Assembly (NCBI GenBank): GCA_003232385.1
Contig: QIJE01000027.1
Location: 1 to 54,965 of the forward strand
Reading direction: 5' to 3'
Length of the DNA stretch: 54,965 bases
Source of the DNA: a bacterium
GTDB lineage: Bacteria; SZUA-79; Acidulodesulfobacterales; Acidulodesulfobacteraceae
Numbering within the stretch: position 1 is the first letter of the stretch; every line of letters starts with the position of its first letter. The notes under the pieces were generated by a model. That model was not told the origin of the DNA, did no database searches, and saw nothing but the letters and a program-made list of their open reading frames with translations. Shown in pieces: positions 39,641-49,387 of the stretch. The translations under genes were made by a program, and so were the position numbers.

Positions 39641-41218
39641 ATGAAACCAGTTAAAACCCGCGTAATATTGATACTTACTTTAATAGTAATATCCTTTTTT
39701 TCGATTATCCCATCAATATATCCAAACACACCGGGCTGGTGGAAGTCCGTCATCGGCAATGCGCAGATGCACCTCGGGCTGGATCTTCAAGGGGGTGTTT
39801 ATCTTGTAGAAAGAGTTGAAGTAAACAAGGCTATAAAAGAAAAATTTTACAGCGATTATTCCGATATTAAATCATTCTTGAAGAGCAAAGATATAGGAAA
39901 CGAAAAATATTTAAAATTAGAGAACAACAGTATAATTTTGAGCAAGAGCTTTTTGAAAAATACACCGGCCGTCAGCACCCTTAAAAATTACATAAAAAAT
40001 CATCATTCTTATTTGCGGCTCTCCGGAAATAAGATTAACTTTATACCGGCTGAAGCCGCAAAATATAAAGAGGAAGCCGTCAACGGGGCGGTAGAGGTCA
40101 TGAGAAACAGGATAGACCAGTTCGGGCTTATTTCTCCAAAAATAGCGAGGCAGGGAAAGAATCTGATAGTCATAGAAATGCCTGGGGTGAAAGACGTCAA
40201 ACAGGCAATAAAACTTATCGGAAAAACCGCCAGGCTGACCTTTAAACTCGTAGACGATAAACACGATATCTTAAAGGCGATTAAGGGAAAAGTCCCGGGG
40301 GGCGATGCGATTCTTTATCATGTTTCATACGATAAATACACTCATAAAACGACAAAAAGGCCTTATCTTATCGAGAAGCCGATCTTAATGAGCGGAGCTG
40401 ATATTTCAAGCGCAAGCGTTCAAATCAATCGTTATAATCAGCCCACCGTGAGCGTTTCCCTTAACTCCGAAGGGACAAAGCAATTTGCAGATATCACGAC
40501 CAGATTTACGGGTAAAAGGCTTGCCATTATCCTTGACGGCAACGTGATTTCCGCACCGGTAATAGAAGAACCCATATTGGGTGGAAATGCCTCTATCTCC
40601 GGAAGATTTACCATGGCGCAGGCAAATGATCTTGCAATTGCCCTTAGGTCCGGGGCTTTGCCCGCACCGGTGAAAATAATACAGAATAATACGGTAGGAC
40701 CGACGCTTGGAACGGATTCAATACACGACGGCATACTTGCATCCATAATAGGAACTATACTTGTTATAGGATTTATGATATTTTATTATAGATTGTCCGG
40801 CTTAATCGCCGATTTCGCCTTATTGGAAAACGTGCTGTTTCTTATTGCGGCGCTTTCCCTTTTCGGAGCGACTTTGACGCTTCCGGGTATTGCAGGTATC
40901 ATTTTAACCATAGGAATGTCGGTTGATGCCAATGTTCTTATCTTTGAAAGGATAAGAGAAGAACTCAGAGAAGATAAGCCTATCGTTATCGCTATAGAAA
41001 ACGGATACAACAAAGCATTTTTTACTATTTTGGACTCTCACGTCACGGCGCTTATTACAGCAGCGGTTCTCTTTTATTTCGGAGCAGGTCCGATAAAGGG
41101 TTTTGCCGTAACTTTATCTCTCGGCATTATGATAAATTTATTTACATCTTTAGTTGGAACGAAGGTAATTTTCGATATTATATCTAACAAAAAGAAACTT
41201 CATAAATTGAGCATATAA
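39641..41218 (+). CDS. secD: protein translocase subunit SecD
   Basis: A 525-residue RND-family membrane protein that uses proton motive force to pull proteins out of the Sec channel. N-terminal D1 motif LGLDLQGGVYLV, P1 domain, and the membrane domain with GTILVIGFMIFYY and GMSVDANVLIFERIREE are intact. It starts with ATG; one TTG is in frame just before. Shorter than the E. coli protein (615), similar to delta-type SecD. Followed by secF. Confidence 0.97.
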   Translation: MKPVKTRVILILTLIVISFFSIIPSIYPNTPGWWKSVIGNAQMHLGLDLQGGVYLVERVEVNKAIKEKFYSDYSDIKSFLKSKDIGNEKYLKLENNSIILSKSFLKNTPAVSTLKNYIKNHHSYLRLSGNKINFIPAEAAKYKEEAVNGAVEVMRNRIDQFGLISPKIARQGKNLIVIEMPGVKDVKQAIKLIGKTARLTFKLVDDKHDILKAIKGKVPGGDAILYHVSYDKYTHKTTKRPYLIEKPILMSGADISSASVQINRYNQPTVSVSLNSEGTKQFADITTRFTGKRLAIILDGNVISAPVIEEPILGGNASISGRFTMAQANDLAIALRSGALPAPVKIIQNNTVGPTLGTDSIHDGILASIIGTILVIGFMIFYYRLSGLIADFALLENVLFLIAALSLFGATLTLPGIAGIILTIGMSVDANVLIFERIREELREDKPIVIAIENGYNKAFFTILDSHVTALITAAVLFYFGAGPIKGFAVTLSLGIMINLFTSLVGTKVIFDIISNKKKLHKLSI

Positions 41219-41259
41219 CAACATATTAACTAAAATTCATATATTCTGGAGTCGGTCGA

Positions 41260-42174
41260 GTGGAATTTATTAAAGATACTCATTATAATTTTATTGGAAA
41301 AAAGAAGTATTCATTCGTTTTATCGGCTATTTTCGTAATATTCGGCTTGATAGAACTCATCACGATGATAATCGGTACGGCTCGAATAGGAATAGATTTT
41401 ACGGGCGGGCTTTCCATGGAGCTTGCCTTTAAACATAAAATATCTACGGCTTCCGTAAGAAAAGCGCTTCTGCCCGCAGGTTTTAAAGACCTGAAAATAG
41501 TTAAAATAAGGGGTAAAAACAACATTATATTACAGACAAAAGCGGTTGCAAAAGACTTAAATAAATATACGGCAAGAATCAAAAAAACTATTAAGGAAGC
41601 CTATAAAAAGAATCCGCCGGAGGTAATAAATAGTGAAATGATAGGGCCGTCCGTCGGCAAAAGTCTCTCCGAAGATGCCGTCGTTGCAGTCATTATAGCC
41701 ATTATAGCAATAATATTGTATATTACGTGGAGGTTCGAATTCAGGTTCGGCCTTGCCGCTGCAATAGGTCTTACCCATGACGTGCTTGTCCTGCTCGGTT
41801 TTATTTTTATTTTTCAAAAAGAGATAACGCTTTTAGTCATTACCGCCATTTTAACCGTTGCCGGATACTCCCTTACCGATAAGGTCGTTGTTTTTGATAG
41901 AATCAGGGAAAACTTAAAAAAAATAGAGCCCGAAAAGAAGAAACAAATCGACCTGACAAATCTCGTCAACGAAAGCATAAACGAAGTTCTGACAAGAACC
42001 GTGGTTACATCCCTTACCGTGGTACTTGCGGTTTTGTCCCTGTTTTTTCTCGGAGGCATAGTTCTGCATAATTTCGCCTTTATATTGTTATGCGGCATTT
42101 TAATAGGAACTTATTCATCGATCTTTATTGCAAGTCCCGTAATGGTCATTTTAAATGAGAAGCATTATTCTTAG
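41260..42174 (+). CDS. secF: protein translocase subunit SecF
   Basis: A 304-residue partner of SecD with six membrane segments. Family motifs GIDFTGGLSMEL, GPSVGKSLSEDA and KVVVFDRIREN are present. Start is GTG with TGGAG 8 bases upstream. Confidence 0.97.
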   Translation: MEFIKDTHYNFIGKKKYSFVLSAIFVIFGLIELITMIIGTARIGIDFTGGLSMELAFKHKISTASVRKALLPAGFKDLKIVKIRGKNNIILQTKAVAKDLNKYTARIKKTIKEAYKKNPPEVINSEMIGPSVGKSLSEDAVVAVIIAIIAIILYITWRFEFRFGLAAAIGLTHDVLVLLGFIFIFQKEITLLVITAILTVAGYSLTDKVVVFDRIRENLKKIEPEKKKQIDLTNLVNESINEVLTRTVVTSLTVVLAVLSLFFLGGIVLHNFAFILLCGILIGTYSSIFIASPVMVILNEKHYS

Positions 42175-42222
42175 CGCAATAATAAATTATGTGCGCGGTA
42201 AATATGAATTATCAATCAAGAT

Positions 42223-44145
42223 ATGGAAAAAGAATATGTTTATGAATACTTAAAAGGGTGTTTATTTTCGTCTCTCGACAATAATACTGCCGCATCTTTA
42301 ATTCTTAAACGAATCGTCTCTCAATTGGATTTTGATCCGTTCTTCTCCGATATATTTAGTAAAAATCACCCGGTTTACGGTCATGCGGATAGTTTTTTGT
42401 CCTGTTTTATAGACAATTACATAAATCCGTCCTTAAAATTTTTAAACGACCCCTTCCTTATAATGGATATGGATAAGGCGGTCATCCGTATAACCAAGGC
42501 AATTTTAGAAGACGAAGCCGTCTGTATTTATGGAGATTATGACGTAGACGGCATAACCGCCACATCTTTCCTTGTCTCCTTTCTGAGGGAATTAAAAAAA
42601 CTTATAAGTCCGGATAAATATGACCGCTCTATTTTCTTTAAATTGCCGGATAGGATAAAGGACGGCTACGGACTAAGTACGGAACCCATAGATGAAATTT
42701 GCGATTCCATAAAAAAAAACACCGATAAGTCTTTATCCTTACTAATAACGGTAGATTTAGGAATAACGGATACAAGGGAGGTTCTCTACGCCAATTCTAA
42801 GAATATCGACGTAATAATATGCGACCACCATGAGGTCCCCATTAGCGAGGGAAAAGAAATTTTGCCGGAAAGTGTCGCCGTGCTGAATCCCAAACGTAAG
42901 GGCGATAAATTTCCGTTTAAGTTTTTACCCGGAGTAGGCATAGCGTTTAATCTCGGTATTGCTTTAAGAAAGCATCTGGTAAAAGAAGGTTTATTGACCT
43001 CCTATCCAAACCTTAAAGACTACTTGGACATCGTGTGTCTCGGCATTATAGCCGACATAGTTCCGATGTACGGAGACAATAGAACACTCACCTATTATGG
43101 ACTAAAAATACTTAACGGCAGCGACAGGCCGGGGATAAAAGAACTGAAAAGAATCTGCGGGATCTATTTCGACAATATAAATGAATCCGACGTAGCATGG
43201 AAAATAACCCCGAAAATTAATGCCGCCGGAAGGGTGGGAGACCCCAAGGTCGCGGTCGAGCTTTTGACTCAAAGAGACCCTGAAGTCGCCTATGACCTTG
43301 CACAAGAATTAGAATCGTTTAATAAAAAGAGACACGTGCTTGAAGATAACTGCTTCAACGAAACGCTGACTATGTTATCCGGAAAAGAGAACGAGGAAAA
43401 AACCGGACAGCTTCTTGTCTTGGAAGGCACATCATGGCACCCCGGAGTCATAGGAATAGTTTCGTCAAAATTAGCCGAATACCTGCAAAGACCGGTTCTG
43501 CTTCTTACCGGGTATAAAGACTCGGTTTATATCGGCTCTGCAAGGTCCTGCGGAAATATAGATATTTATGCCTTGCTTAAAAATTACGAGCGTTTCTTTT
43601 TAAAATTCGGCGGACACAAAATGGCTTGCGGATTGACTTTGGAAAAGGGCGAAAGCCTGCATTGCTTTGTCGCCGCCGTCAAAAAAGACCGTCCTTCAAA
43701 TTCTTCCGACATAAACGATAAAAAGAGTTGTGTACCCTATAGCATACCGTCTAAGGCGGACTACGACGAAGAAATAACCCTGCGGCTGCTCTCCGATAAT
43801 AAACTCTCACACATGATAAAATCGATGTCTCCTTACGGACCGCTCAACGAACAACCCAAATTCTTAATTAGAAACATCACTCTTTTAGATATAAACAGAC
43901 GGGAATTTAAAAACAGGAAATCAAAAAAAAACAACTTTTCCAATTGCTATTTTACGCTTAATATTAAAGAATCTTATAAGGATAATGCCATGAAACACAA
44001 GGCAATGATGTTTAACAAGCACAAATCGACCGAAAATATTTTGGGATTTAATGACTGCAATAAGGTTTCGGCAAATAAGGTGGCTGTTGACGGCATTATA
44101 TTTGAATTTTTTAACGGGTATATAAAAATACTGAATTTTATATAA
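42223..44145 (+). CDS. recJ: single-strand-specific exonuclease RecJ
   Basis: A 640-residue DHH-family 5'-3' exonuclease for recombination and repair. Motifs: YGDYDVDGITATSFL (DHH I), ITVDLGITDTREV, ICDHHEVP (DHH III) and LNPKRKGDKFPFK, then DHHA1 with GTSWHPGVIGIVSSKLAEYLQRP and FGGHKMACGLTLE, then an OB-like C-terminal domain. Length slightly over the usual 570-600. It is followed at 11 bases by pilM, with which it may share an mRNA. Confidence 0.95.
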   Translation: MEKEYVYEYLKGCLFSSLDNNTAASLILKRIVSQLDFDPFFSDIFSKNHPVYGHADSFLSCFIDNYINPSLKFLNDPFLIMDMDKAVIRITKAILEDEAVCIYGDYDVDGITATSFLVSFLRELKKLISPDKYDRSIFFKLPDRIKDGYGLSTEPIDEICDSIKKNTDKSLSLLITVDLGITDTREVLYANSKNIDVIICDHHEVPISEGKEILPESVAVLNPKRKGDKFPFKFLPGVGIAFNLGIALRKHLVKEGLLTSYPNLKDYLDIVCLGIIADIVPMYGDNRTLTYYGLKILNGSDRPGIKELKRICGIYFDNINESDVAWKITPKINAAGRVGDPKVAVELLTQRDPEVAYDLAQELESFNKKRHVLEDNCFNETLTMLSGKENEEKTGQLLVLEGTSWHPGVIGIVSSKLAEYLQRPVLLLTGYKDSVYIGSARSCGNIDIYALLKNYERFFLKFGGHKMACGLTLEKGESLHCFVAAVKKDRPSNSSDINDKKSCVPYSIPSKADYDEEITLRLLSDNKLSHMIKSMSPYGPLNEQPKFLIRNITLLDINRREFKNRKSKKNNFSNCYFTLNIKESYKDNAMKHKAMMFNKHKSTENILGFNDCNKVSANKVAVDGIIFEFFNGYIKILNFI

Positions 44146-44156
44146 CTTCCTGTGAT

Positions 44157-45113
44157 ATGAAAATTTATACCGCAATAGAAATAGATTATAATCAGTTTAA
44201 AATATTAGAGGTTTATAAAAAAAGAAACGGCTATTTTTTAAATAACTTCATAAACACAACTATATCGGAAATAGATTACCGCGATGCCGATTCGGTATCC
44301 GTCAACCTCAAGAAAATCATTAACGAAAACGGAATAAGTAAAAAAAACGTGCTGACGTCTATTGACGGGAACATGATCCGCAGCTTCAATTTTACCTTAC
44401 CGGATATGCCGCCTTCCGACCTCAAGATTGCCATAAAATACGAATTAAAAAAACTTCTCCCGTTTCCTTTGTCTCAAAGCATATTTGATTATATTTACTC
44501 CGGAAAAACGGATGAAACCGGCAACTCTGTTCTCAATATAACGGCATTTGCCGTAAATGAAGAAGATATAAATAATTTTACTAAAATATTTACTGCGGCA
44601 GGCATAAGAATCAGATCCATTGAGTGCAAGACCGTTTCTATTTACAACGGCATAAGATATTTAAGCAATAATAATATTACCCACCTTTTGTTCTGCGACA
44701 TAGGATATAAAACCGTAAAAATCGTCATATTTTTTAACGATACGATAAATTTGGAGAGAACGATAGACGGGATGGATTTTAGAAATATGTCATACGGAGA
44801 CTCCTTAAATTTTATAGCCGAGGAATTAAAAAGAACTGCAGATTTTTATTTTGCGGGAAAATCGCTGCCGCAAATAGAGGAAATTATCCTTACGGGCATT
44901 TTTTTCGGCAAAAAAGACCTTGGCGCAAAAATATCTGAGGCGGTAAATCTAAAAACCGACTCCATCTCTCTGATAAACCTCTTGAAATCCCAAAAATATC
45001 CGTTTTATTTATCGAAAAAGCTTACAAAAAGACATGATATCGAAAGCGATTATGAATTTTTTAAGCCCTTGGGAGAAATGTGGACTACATTCGGCATAAT
45101 AATAAACAGGTAA
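44157..45113 (+). CDS. pilM: type IV pilus inner-membrane platform protein PilM
   Basis: A 318-residue actin-like protein at the cytoplasmic face of the pilus machine; PilM forms a complex with PilN-PilO. The N-terminal YTAIEIDYNQFKI and the block VLTSIDGNMIRSFNFTLPDMP, KYELKKLLPFP are diagnostic. It lacks the strong N-terminal helix that binds PilN as an obvious motif. It heads pilMNO here. Confidence 0.9.
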   Translation: MKIYTAIEIDYNQFKILEVYKKRNGYFLNNFINTTISEIDYRDADSVSVNLKKIINENGISKKNVLTSIDGNMIRSFNFTLPDMPPSDLKIAIKYELKKLLPFPLSQSIFDYIYSGKTDETGNSVLNITAFAVNEEDINNFTKIFTAAGIRIRSIECKTVSIYNGIRYLSNNNITHLLFCDIGYKTVKIVIFFNDTINLERTIDGMDFRNMSYGDSLNFIAEELKRTADFYFAGKSLPQIEEIILTGIFFGKKDLGAKISEAVNLKTDSISLINLLKSQKYPFYLSKKLTKRHDIESDYEFFKPLGEMWTTFGIIINR

Positions 45114-45119
45114 TATCTT

Positions 45120-45710
45120 ATGAAAGATAAAAGGCGGGGAAAGACAAGAATTAATTTATTATCGACTAAGGATAAGGAACTCATCGCAAAAAACAGAAAA
45201 AGGCTTGCGGTTCTTTCTTTGATTATTGCATATATAATATTTATTTTTTTGATAGACATAGCGTCCATTATTAAAAATAACAACAAAAGAAATTATGTAT
45301 TACAACTAAACCGCCAATTATCCTTAATAAAAACTAAAAATATGCTAAATGAGACGCTTGAATCCGCGATAAACAAAAGAAAAACGCTTTTAACCTCTAT
45401 TCGAAAAAAGATTGTAATCATAGACAGCTTTAAAGGGCTCAGGACGGCATGGAATGAAAAAATAGGCAATATGGTCAAGGCTTCCCCCGAAGGCGTCTGG
45501 ATGAACGAACTGCTCCTCCAAAACGGCGCTGTAGCGATAAACGGAAACAGCATTTCTTTGAACGACATATCTGTTTATATAGACCGGCTTAAAAAAACCG
45601 GATTATTCGTAAAAATCAGTTTAAATGCCGTAAACCGAAAAATCGTAGAGGGAAATACATTTTATTCTTTCAATTTAAGGGGCGCTTTAGACCTATCTAA
45701 AAATAAGTGA
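45120..45710 (+). CDS. pilN: type IV pilus assembly protein PilN
   Basis: A 196-residue bitopic protein with cytoplasmic INLLSTKDKE (the PilM-binding INLLP-like motif), one membrane helix (~32-50) and a periplasmic part. PilN and PilO form the inner alignment complex. It lies 6 bases after pilM and 4 before pilO. Confidence 0.9.
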   Translation: MKDKRRGKTRINLLSTKDKELIAKNRKRLAVLSLIIAYIIFIFLIDIASIIKNNNKRNYVLQLNRQLSLIKTKNMLNETLESAINKRKTLLTSIRKKIVIIDSFKGLRTAWNEKIGNMVKASPEGVWMNELLLQNGAVAINGNSISLNDISVYIDRLKKTGLFVKISLNAVNRKIVEGNTFYSFNLRGALDLSKNK

Positions 45711-45714
45711 AACC

Positions 45715-46308
45715 ATGAAAATAATAGAATATTTAAAAAAAATATACTTATACTTAAAAACAAATAAAACGGTAGTGGTCCTACTCATGATGTTTGTATT
45801 TTTATATCTTATAAATCAGGATATATTCTACAATAAGATAGGTAAAAATCTCAAATCCAACAATGCCGCAATATTAAAATTAAAGGGTGAAATGAATAGG
45901 TTAAAAAACACGACCGGTTCCCTCTCAAACGAAAAAAATGCCCTTTTAAACCTTGAAACCCAAATCTCAGATTTAAAATCGCAATTAAAAAACGAGGAGG
46001 TAATGCTCCCTAAAACATTCGAGATTGCCGATTTTATCAAAGATATATCCGTAAGTCGACCGGCGAATAATTTTATCATAGAAAAAATAATCTTTGGGAA
46101 ACCGACTAAATATAAAAAAAATATAACGGCACTGCCGGTAAACATTTCAATAGTAGGCGGTTTTAACAAGTCTATAACATTCATTAAAAATATAGATATT
46201 ATGAAAAGGATTTTCGTAATAGACTATGTTTCGATCAAGGTGAGCAAAAAATCATTTCCGGATATTAAATCTAACATAAAGGGATTCGTTTTCTCCATGA
46301 ACAGGTGA
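45715..46308 (+). CDS. pilO: type IV pilus assembly protein PilO
   Basis: A 197-residue protein with one membrane helix (~19-37), a coiled coil (~47-97) with LPKTFEIADFIKDIS, and a periplasmic ferredoxin-like region (ALPVNISIVGGF). This fits PilO. It ends 2 bases from the convergent tatC stop. The gene pilP, usually next, is absent at this site. Confidence 0.88.
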   Translation: MKIIEYLKKIYLYLKTNKTVVVLLMMFVFLYLINQDIFYNKIGKNLKSNNAAILKLKGEMNRLKNTTGSLSNEKNALLNLETQISDLKSQLKNEEVMLPKTFEIADFIKDISVSRPANNFIIEKIIFGKPTKYKKNITALPVNISIVGGFNKSITFIKNIDIMKRIFVIDYVSIKVSKKSFPDIKSNIKGFVFSMNR

Positions 46309-46310
46309 GG

Positions 46311-47207
46311 TCATGCCTTAGAAGCGGAGGGCTTGGCAGTGTCGACCCGATCCTTCTTTCTCTTTTTAAATCCCCATATAATCGAGGATATCAAGATACT
46401 AAGCTCGTACATAGAGTACAGGGGAACAGCTATGAAAAACATCGTTACTATGTCTGCATGAAAAGCGGCGATAATAAGGCTGATTACAAGGGCATATTTC
46501 CTATTTTTCTTTAAAAATCCCGGCTTCAGTATTCCTGCAAAAGAAAGAAGGGCGGAGACCAGAGGCAGTTCGAATATCACGCCGAATATCAAGGAAAGTC
46601 TTAGCGCAAAATCTATATAAGAAGTCAGGTTTATTAGCGGTGATAGGTCTGCGCTCTGATAACTCAGAGAAAAATTAATAACGGCGGGCCATATATATAA
46701 AATCATAAATGACATTCCCAAAATAAAAAACGTTGTGCCGAAGAGCATAAACGGCAATACGTAAATTCTTTCCTTTTTTAAGAGGCCCGGTTTTAAAAAT
46801 TGCCATATATGAAACAATATGAACGGAAGCGCTATCATAAACCCGAGAATCAGAGACACCGTTACTTGAATAAAAAAAGGCTCTAAGGGTTTGGAATAGT
46901 GTAAAATATGCCTTACGAATTTTTTAGGGGCTTTGTTCAAACCTAATGCATAATAAACTTCCGGAATATCTTTTTTTATCATTGCCTTTGCGTATCCGGA
47001 AAAATAGGTAACGTAAGTAGGTTTTTTTAACGGAAGTTCAATGAAATTTATAGCGGTATAGGAAAGATGCCATGAAAAGCCGGTACAAATAATAAGCGCA
47101 ATAAATACATATACAAATCTCTTCCTGAGTTCGGAAAAGTGATCTAAAAAAGGCATCCTGCTCTCGCCTTTTTTCACACCGGCATTATTATCTTTTTTAT
47201 CTTTCAT
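46311..47207 (-). CDS. tatC: twin-arginine translocase subunit TatC
   Basis: A 298-residue six-span membrane protein, the receptor for Tat substrates. The N-terminal block FLDHFSELRKRF and the FELPLVSALLSFAG motif are conserved. Its start is directly next to the pilQ stop (TAAATG); an internal ATG (MPFLDHF) with a GAGAGCAGG site is an alternative. tatA/B are not in the window. Its place behind pilQ is odd. Confidence 0.95.
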   Translation of the reverse strand: MKDKKDNNAGVKKGESRMPFLDHFSELRKRFVYVFIALIICTGFSWHLSYTAINFIELPLKKPTYVTYFSGYAKAMIKKDIPEVYYALGLNKAPKKFVRHILHYSKPLEPFFIQVTVSLILGFMIALPFILFHIWQFLKPGLLKKERIYVLPFMLFGTTFFILGMSFMILYIWPAVINFSLSYQSADLSPLINLTSYIDFALRLSLIFGVIFELPLVSALLSFAGILKPGFLKKNRKYALVISLIIAAFHADIVTMFFIAVPLYSMYELSILISSIIWGFKKRKKDRVDTAKPSASKA

Positions 47208-48530
47208 TTAATTTATTATTTTAGGGGATATAAACACCATTAATTGTTCTTTTGAAACACTCTTCTGCCTTGAAGAAAATAAATAACCCAAGATAGGTAT
47301 TTGAGATAAAATCGGAATTCCGTTATTACCGTGAGACTTCTCCATGGATAAGATACCGCCGATCACTAAGGTAGAATTATTTTTAACAGAAACTACAGTA
47401 GTAACACTTTTATTGTTGACTGCCGGAAACCCGTTTATACCCTGAGCGCTCGACGGCGAAGAATAGATTAGGGTTATATTAAGCAATATATTTTTCTTAC
47501 TCTCGACTATAGGCGTTACCTTTAGCGTAATGCCTATAGTTATAGTCCGAAGCGTAGATGTCACGGGTTCCTGAGCTATCACCGTCGTACCGCCGGAAGA
47601 AGACGGAGTGGTCTTGGAACTTGAACCGGACGAGGTGTATGCCACATAATATTTTAAAAGGCTTGAGTTTATCGTTGCCGGCTGCCCGCTGGCAACGGCA
47701 ACACTCGGTGAATCTATCACCTTATCCCAACCTAACTGCTGTCCTAGAGAAAGCTGGGCGGATATAGCTCCGAAGTTCTGCCACGGCGCTAATATCCCTA
47801 CATTCAGATAATTCCTCCCGGACTGTAAATCGGTTACACCGGTAAAATTAGTTGCAAATGCCGCATTGTCGGTAATCGTATTATTGGCATTAGGAGAAAA
47901 AGTCCAGGCAATACCGATATTACGGCTAAAACTATCCGACACGTCGACAATCTTTGCGCTTAAAAGGACGACTCTTTTTTTGACGTCCATGCTTTTTATT
48001 ATTCGTTTTATTTTTTTGATATTTGAAGGAATATCGTAAGCTAATATGAAATTTCCATGCGGGGACGCATAAATCTTCGCCCCTGACGGTAAAATAGGCG
48101 TTATGTCCGGGATAATATTCTTCGCTTGAATATATTTTAAATTTATTTTGTAATCTACATAGCCGTTTTTAAGCGAAGATATAGTGCCTATAAATAAAAC
48201 CCCGTTATCGACGCTATAACTCAAATCCCCGGCCATTAGAATGATAGACAGGGCTTTCGGCAAAGGAACGCGCTTTATATGTAACGTTACGTACCCTTTT
48301 ACGGAGTTACTTAAAACGTAATTAAGATTAAATTCACGCGCAATCCCTATTATCAACGGCCTCAGCGGAATATCGTTACCTTCCACGGTAATCTTATCGT
48401 TGGGCAGTTTAACCCCGCTTACGGCACTAAAACCGGAGCCTGCGTAAGCCCTTATCGGAATAAAAACCGAAACAGACATAAGCGATAAAAGAATACCTGC
48501 GATAATGAGACGTCTATACTTAAAAGGCAT
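47208..48530 (-). CDS. pilQ: type IV pilus secretin PilQ
   Basis: A 440-residue secretin, the outer-membrane pore for the pilus. It has a signal peptide, an STN/N0-like part (ITVEGNDIPLRPLIIGIAREFNLNYVLS), N1 (SPHGNFILAYDIPSNIKKIKRIIKSMDVKKRVVLL) and the secretin core ending in GIPILSQIPILGYLFSS and MVFISPKII. It lacks AMIN domains and is shorter than the usual ~700 residues. The ATG at 48530 is used; a TTG at 48557 inside pilP is the alternative. Serine- and Thr-rich loop (SSGSSSKTTPSSSGG) in the core is visible. Confidence 0.9.
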   Translation of the reverse strand: MPFKYRRLIIAGILLSLMSVSVFIPIRAYAGSGFSAVSGVKLPNDKITVEGNDIPLRPLIIGIAREFNLNYVLSNSVKGYVTLHIKRVPLPKALSIILMAGDLSYSVDNGVLFIGTISSLKNGYVDYKINLKYIQAKNIIPDITPILPSGAKIYASPHGNFILAYDIPSNIKKIKRIIKSMDVKKRVVLLSAKIVDVSDSFSRNIGIAWTFSPNANNTITDNAAFATNFTGVTDLQSGRNYLNVGILAPWQNFGAISAQLSLGQQLGWDKVIDSPSVAVASGQPATINSSLLKYYVAYTSSGSSSKTTPSSSGGTTVIAQEPVTSTLRTITIGITLKVTPIVESKKNILLNITLIYSSPSSAQGINGFPAVNNKSVTTVVSVKNNSTLVIGGILSMEKSHGNNGIPILSQIPILGYLFSSRQKSVSKEQLMVFISPKIIN

Positions 48531-48537
48531 GCAATTG

Positions 48538-48897
48538 TTATTTTTTAAATCTTTCAAATTTAGGTAATATAAGTTTTACTATTTTCCCGTTTCTAAGTTT
48601 TATTATGACTGCCTCCGGCTTAATATTGACGACGATTCTTCCCTTAATCTCAGAACCGATGTAATAAGGCTTACCGTTAATGATTGCGACGTTCTTATCC
48701 GCATCGGAACTGCTCACTATTGCCTGTAGGTTAAGACCGTTTAACGGGTTTTCCTCAATGTTTTTATATTGTTTTACTTTGAAGGGAGATATAAAAGGAT
48801 TCTTTAGCCCGAAAGATACGTTCACATCTAACACTGCGGGCAAAACAACAGTAAAAAATACGATAAAAATAACTATACAGGAAAATTTATTTTTCAT
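48538..48897 (-). CDS. pilP: PilP-like pilus lipoprotein or periplasmic protein
   Basis: A 119-residue protein with an N-terminal hydrophobic signal (~4-26), then PFISPFKVKQYK and GLNLQAIVSSSDADKNVAIINGKPYYIGSEI, resembling the beta domain of PilP that docks PilQ to PilNO. There is no lipobox Cys, so it may not be lipidated. It overlaps the upstream TTG start of pilQ. Short for PilP (~175). The context before pilQ supports the name. Confidence 0.8.
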   Translation of the reverse strand: MKNKFSCIVIFIVFFTVVLPAVLDVNVSFGLKNPFISPFKVKQYKNIEENPLNGLNLQAIVSSSDADKNVAIINGKPYYIGSEIKGRIVVNIKPEAVIIKLRNGKIVKLILPKFERFKK

Positions 48898-48919
48898 TCT
48901 CTAATCGGCACTTTCTTAT

Positions 48920-48949
48920 AACGGGGACAGATTAACACCTATCCCCGTT
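48920..48949. repeat. inverted repeat between tusA2 and pilP
   Basis: AACGGGGA (48920-48927) and TCCCCGTT (48942-48949) form an 8-base stem with a 14-base loop in the gap between tusA and pilP. It lacks a T-run on the minus side, so it is not a standard terminator. Role unknown. Confidence 0.4.
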
Positions 48950-49013
48950 GTCTTTAGCCTTACTATCTAAGCTCGAACCGGATGCCATATTTCTGCTTAC
49001 CGGTTGCCTGAAA

Positions 49014-49247
49014 TCATGATTTTTGAATATAAAATTTAAACTTTCCACCCTCTTCAACAGAATCTAAAAGTTTATTGCCGGTCCTGTTGCACCATGCTAC
49101 CATATCGTTTTTAGAACCCGGATCCGTAGAAATAACTTCTAAAATCTCCTCCGAATTCATAGTATCAATTTCCTTCTTAGTTTTAACAATAGGTAGCGGA
49201 CATGATAATCCGCTTGCATCAAACGTCCTGTTAGGGGTTACTGCCAT
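49014..49247 (-). CDS. tusA: TusA-family sulfur carrier protein (second copy)
   Basis: A 77-residue TusA-fold protein with FDASGLSCPLPIVKTKK; Cys16 is the expected persulfide carrier and Cys53 an extra one (AWCNRTG). It is as long as the copy at 801-1034 but clearly different in sequence, so the two are probably not recent duplicates. It has a near-ideal ribosome site (AAGGAGGT) and its own promoter. It stands alone on the minus strand between pilP and a transporter-like gene, so partner proteins are unknown. Confidence 0.9.
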   Translation of the reverse strand: MAVTPNRTFDASGLSCPLPIVKTKKEIDTMNSEEILEVISTDPGSKNDMVAWCNRTGNKLLDSVEEGGKFKFYIQKS

Positions 49248-49299
49248 AATGTTACCTCCTTAAGAATAGCACTATAAATTTGATTGTTTAATTTACTTT

Positions 49300-49328
49300 A
49301 GCTTATTACTTAATATTCAAAAAGTCAA
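49300..49328 (-). promoter_or_regulatory. promoter of second tusA
   Basis: Minus strand: -35 TTGACT (49328-49323), 17-base spacer, -10 TAAGCT (49305-49300), roughly 53 bases before the ATG. The -10 match is weak. Confidence 0.45.
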
Positions 49329-49350
49329 TACCTTTCTATCCCTTTTTTTA

Positions 49351-49380
49351 TTGTTTTTCGCAATTGGAATCTGATATAAT
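49351..49380 (+). promoter_or_regulatory. promoter of the transporter-like gene; probable leaderless start
   Basis: -35 TTGTTT (49351-49356), 18-base spacer, perfect -10 TATAAT (49375-49380) with an upstream TG. Transcription should start at about 49387, at or one base before the ATG at 49388, so the mRNA would lack a leader. Confidence 0.6.
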
Positions 49381-49387
49381 TACGAAC

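Noticed and set aside
48920-48949. Hairpin AACGGGGA/TCCCCGTT as terminator of the second tusA
   Set aside because: The stem is good but the following bases on the minus strand (ATAAGAAAG) have no T-run; kept only as an inverted repeat.
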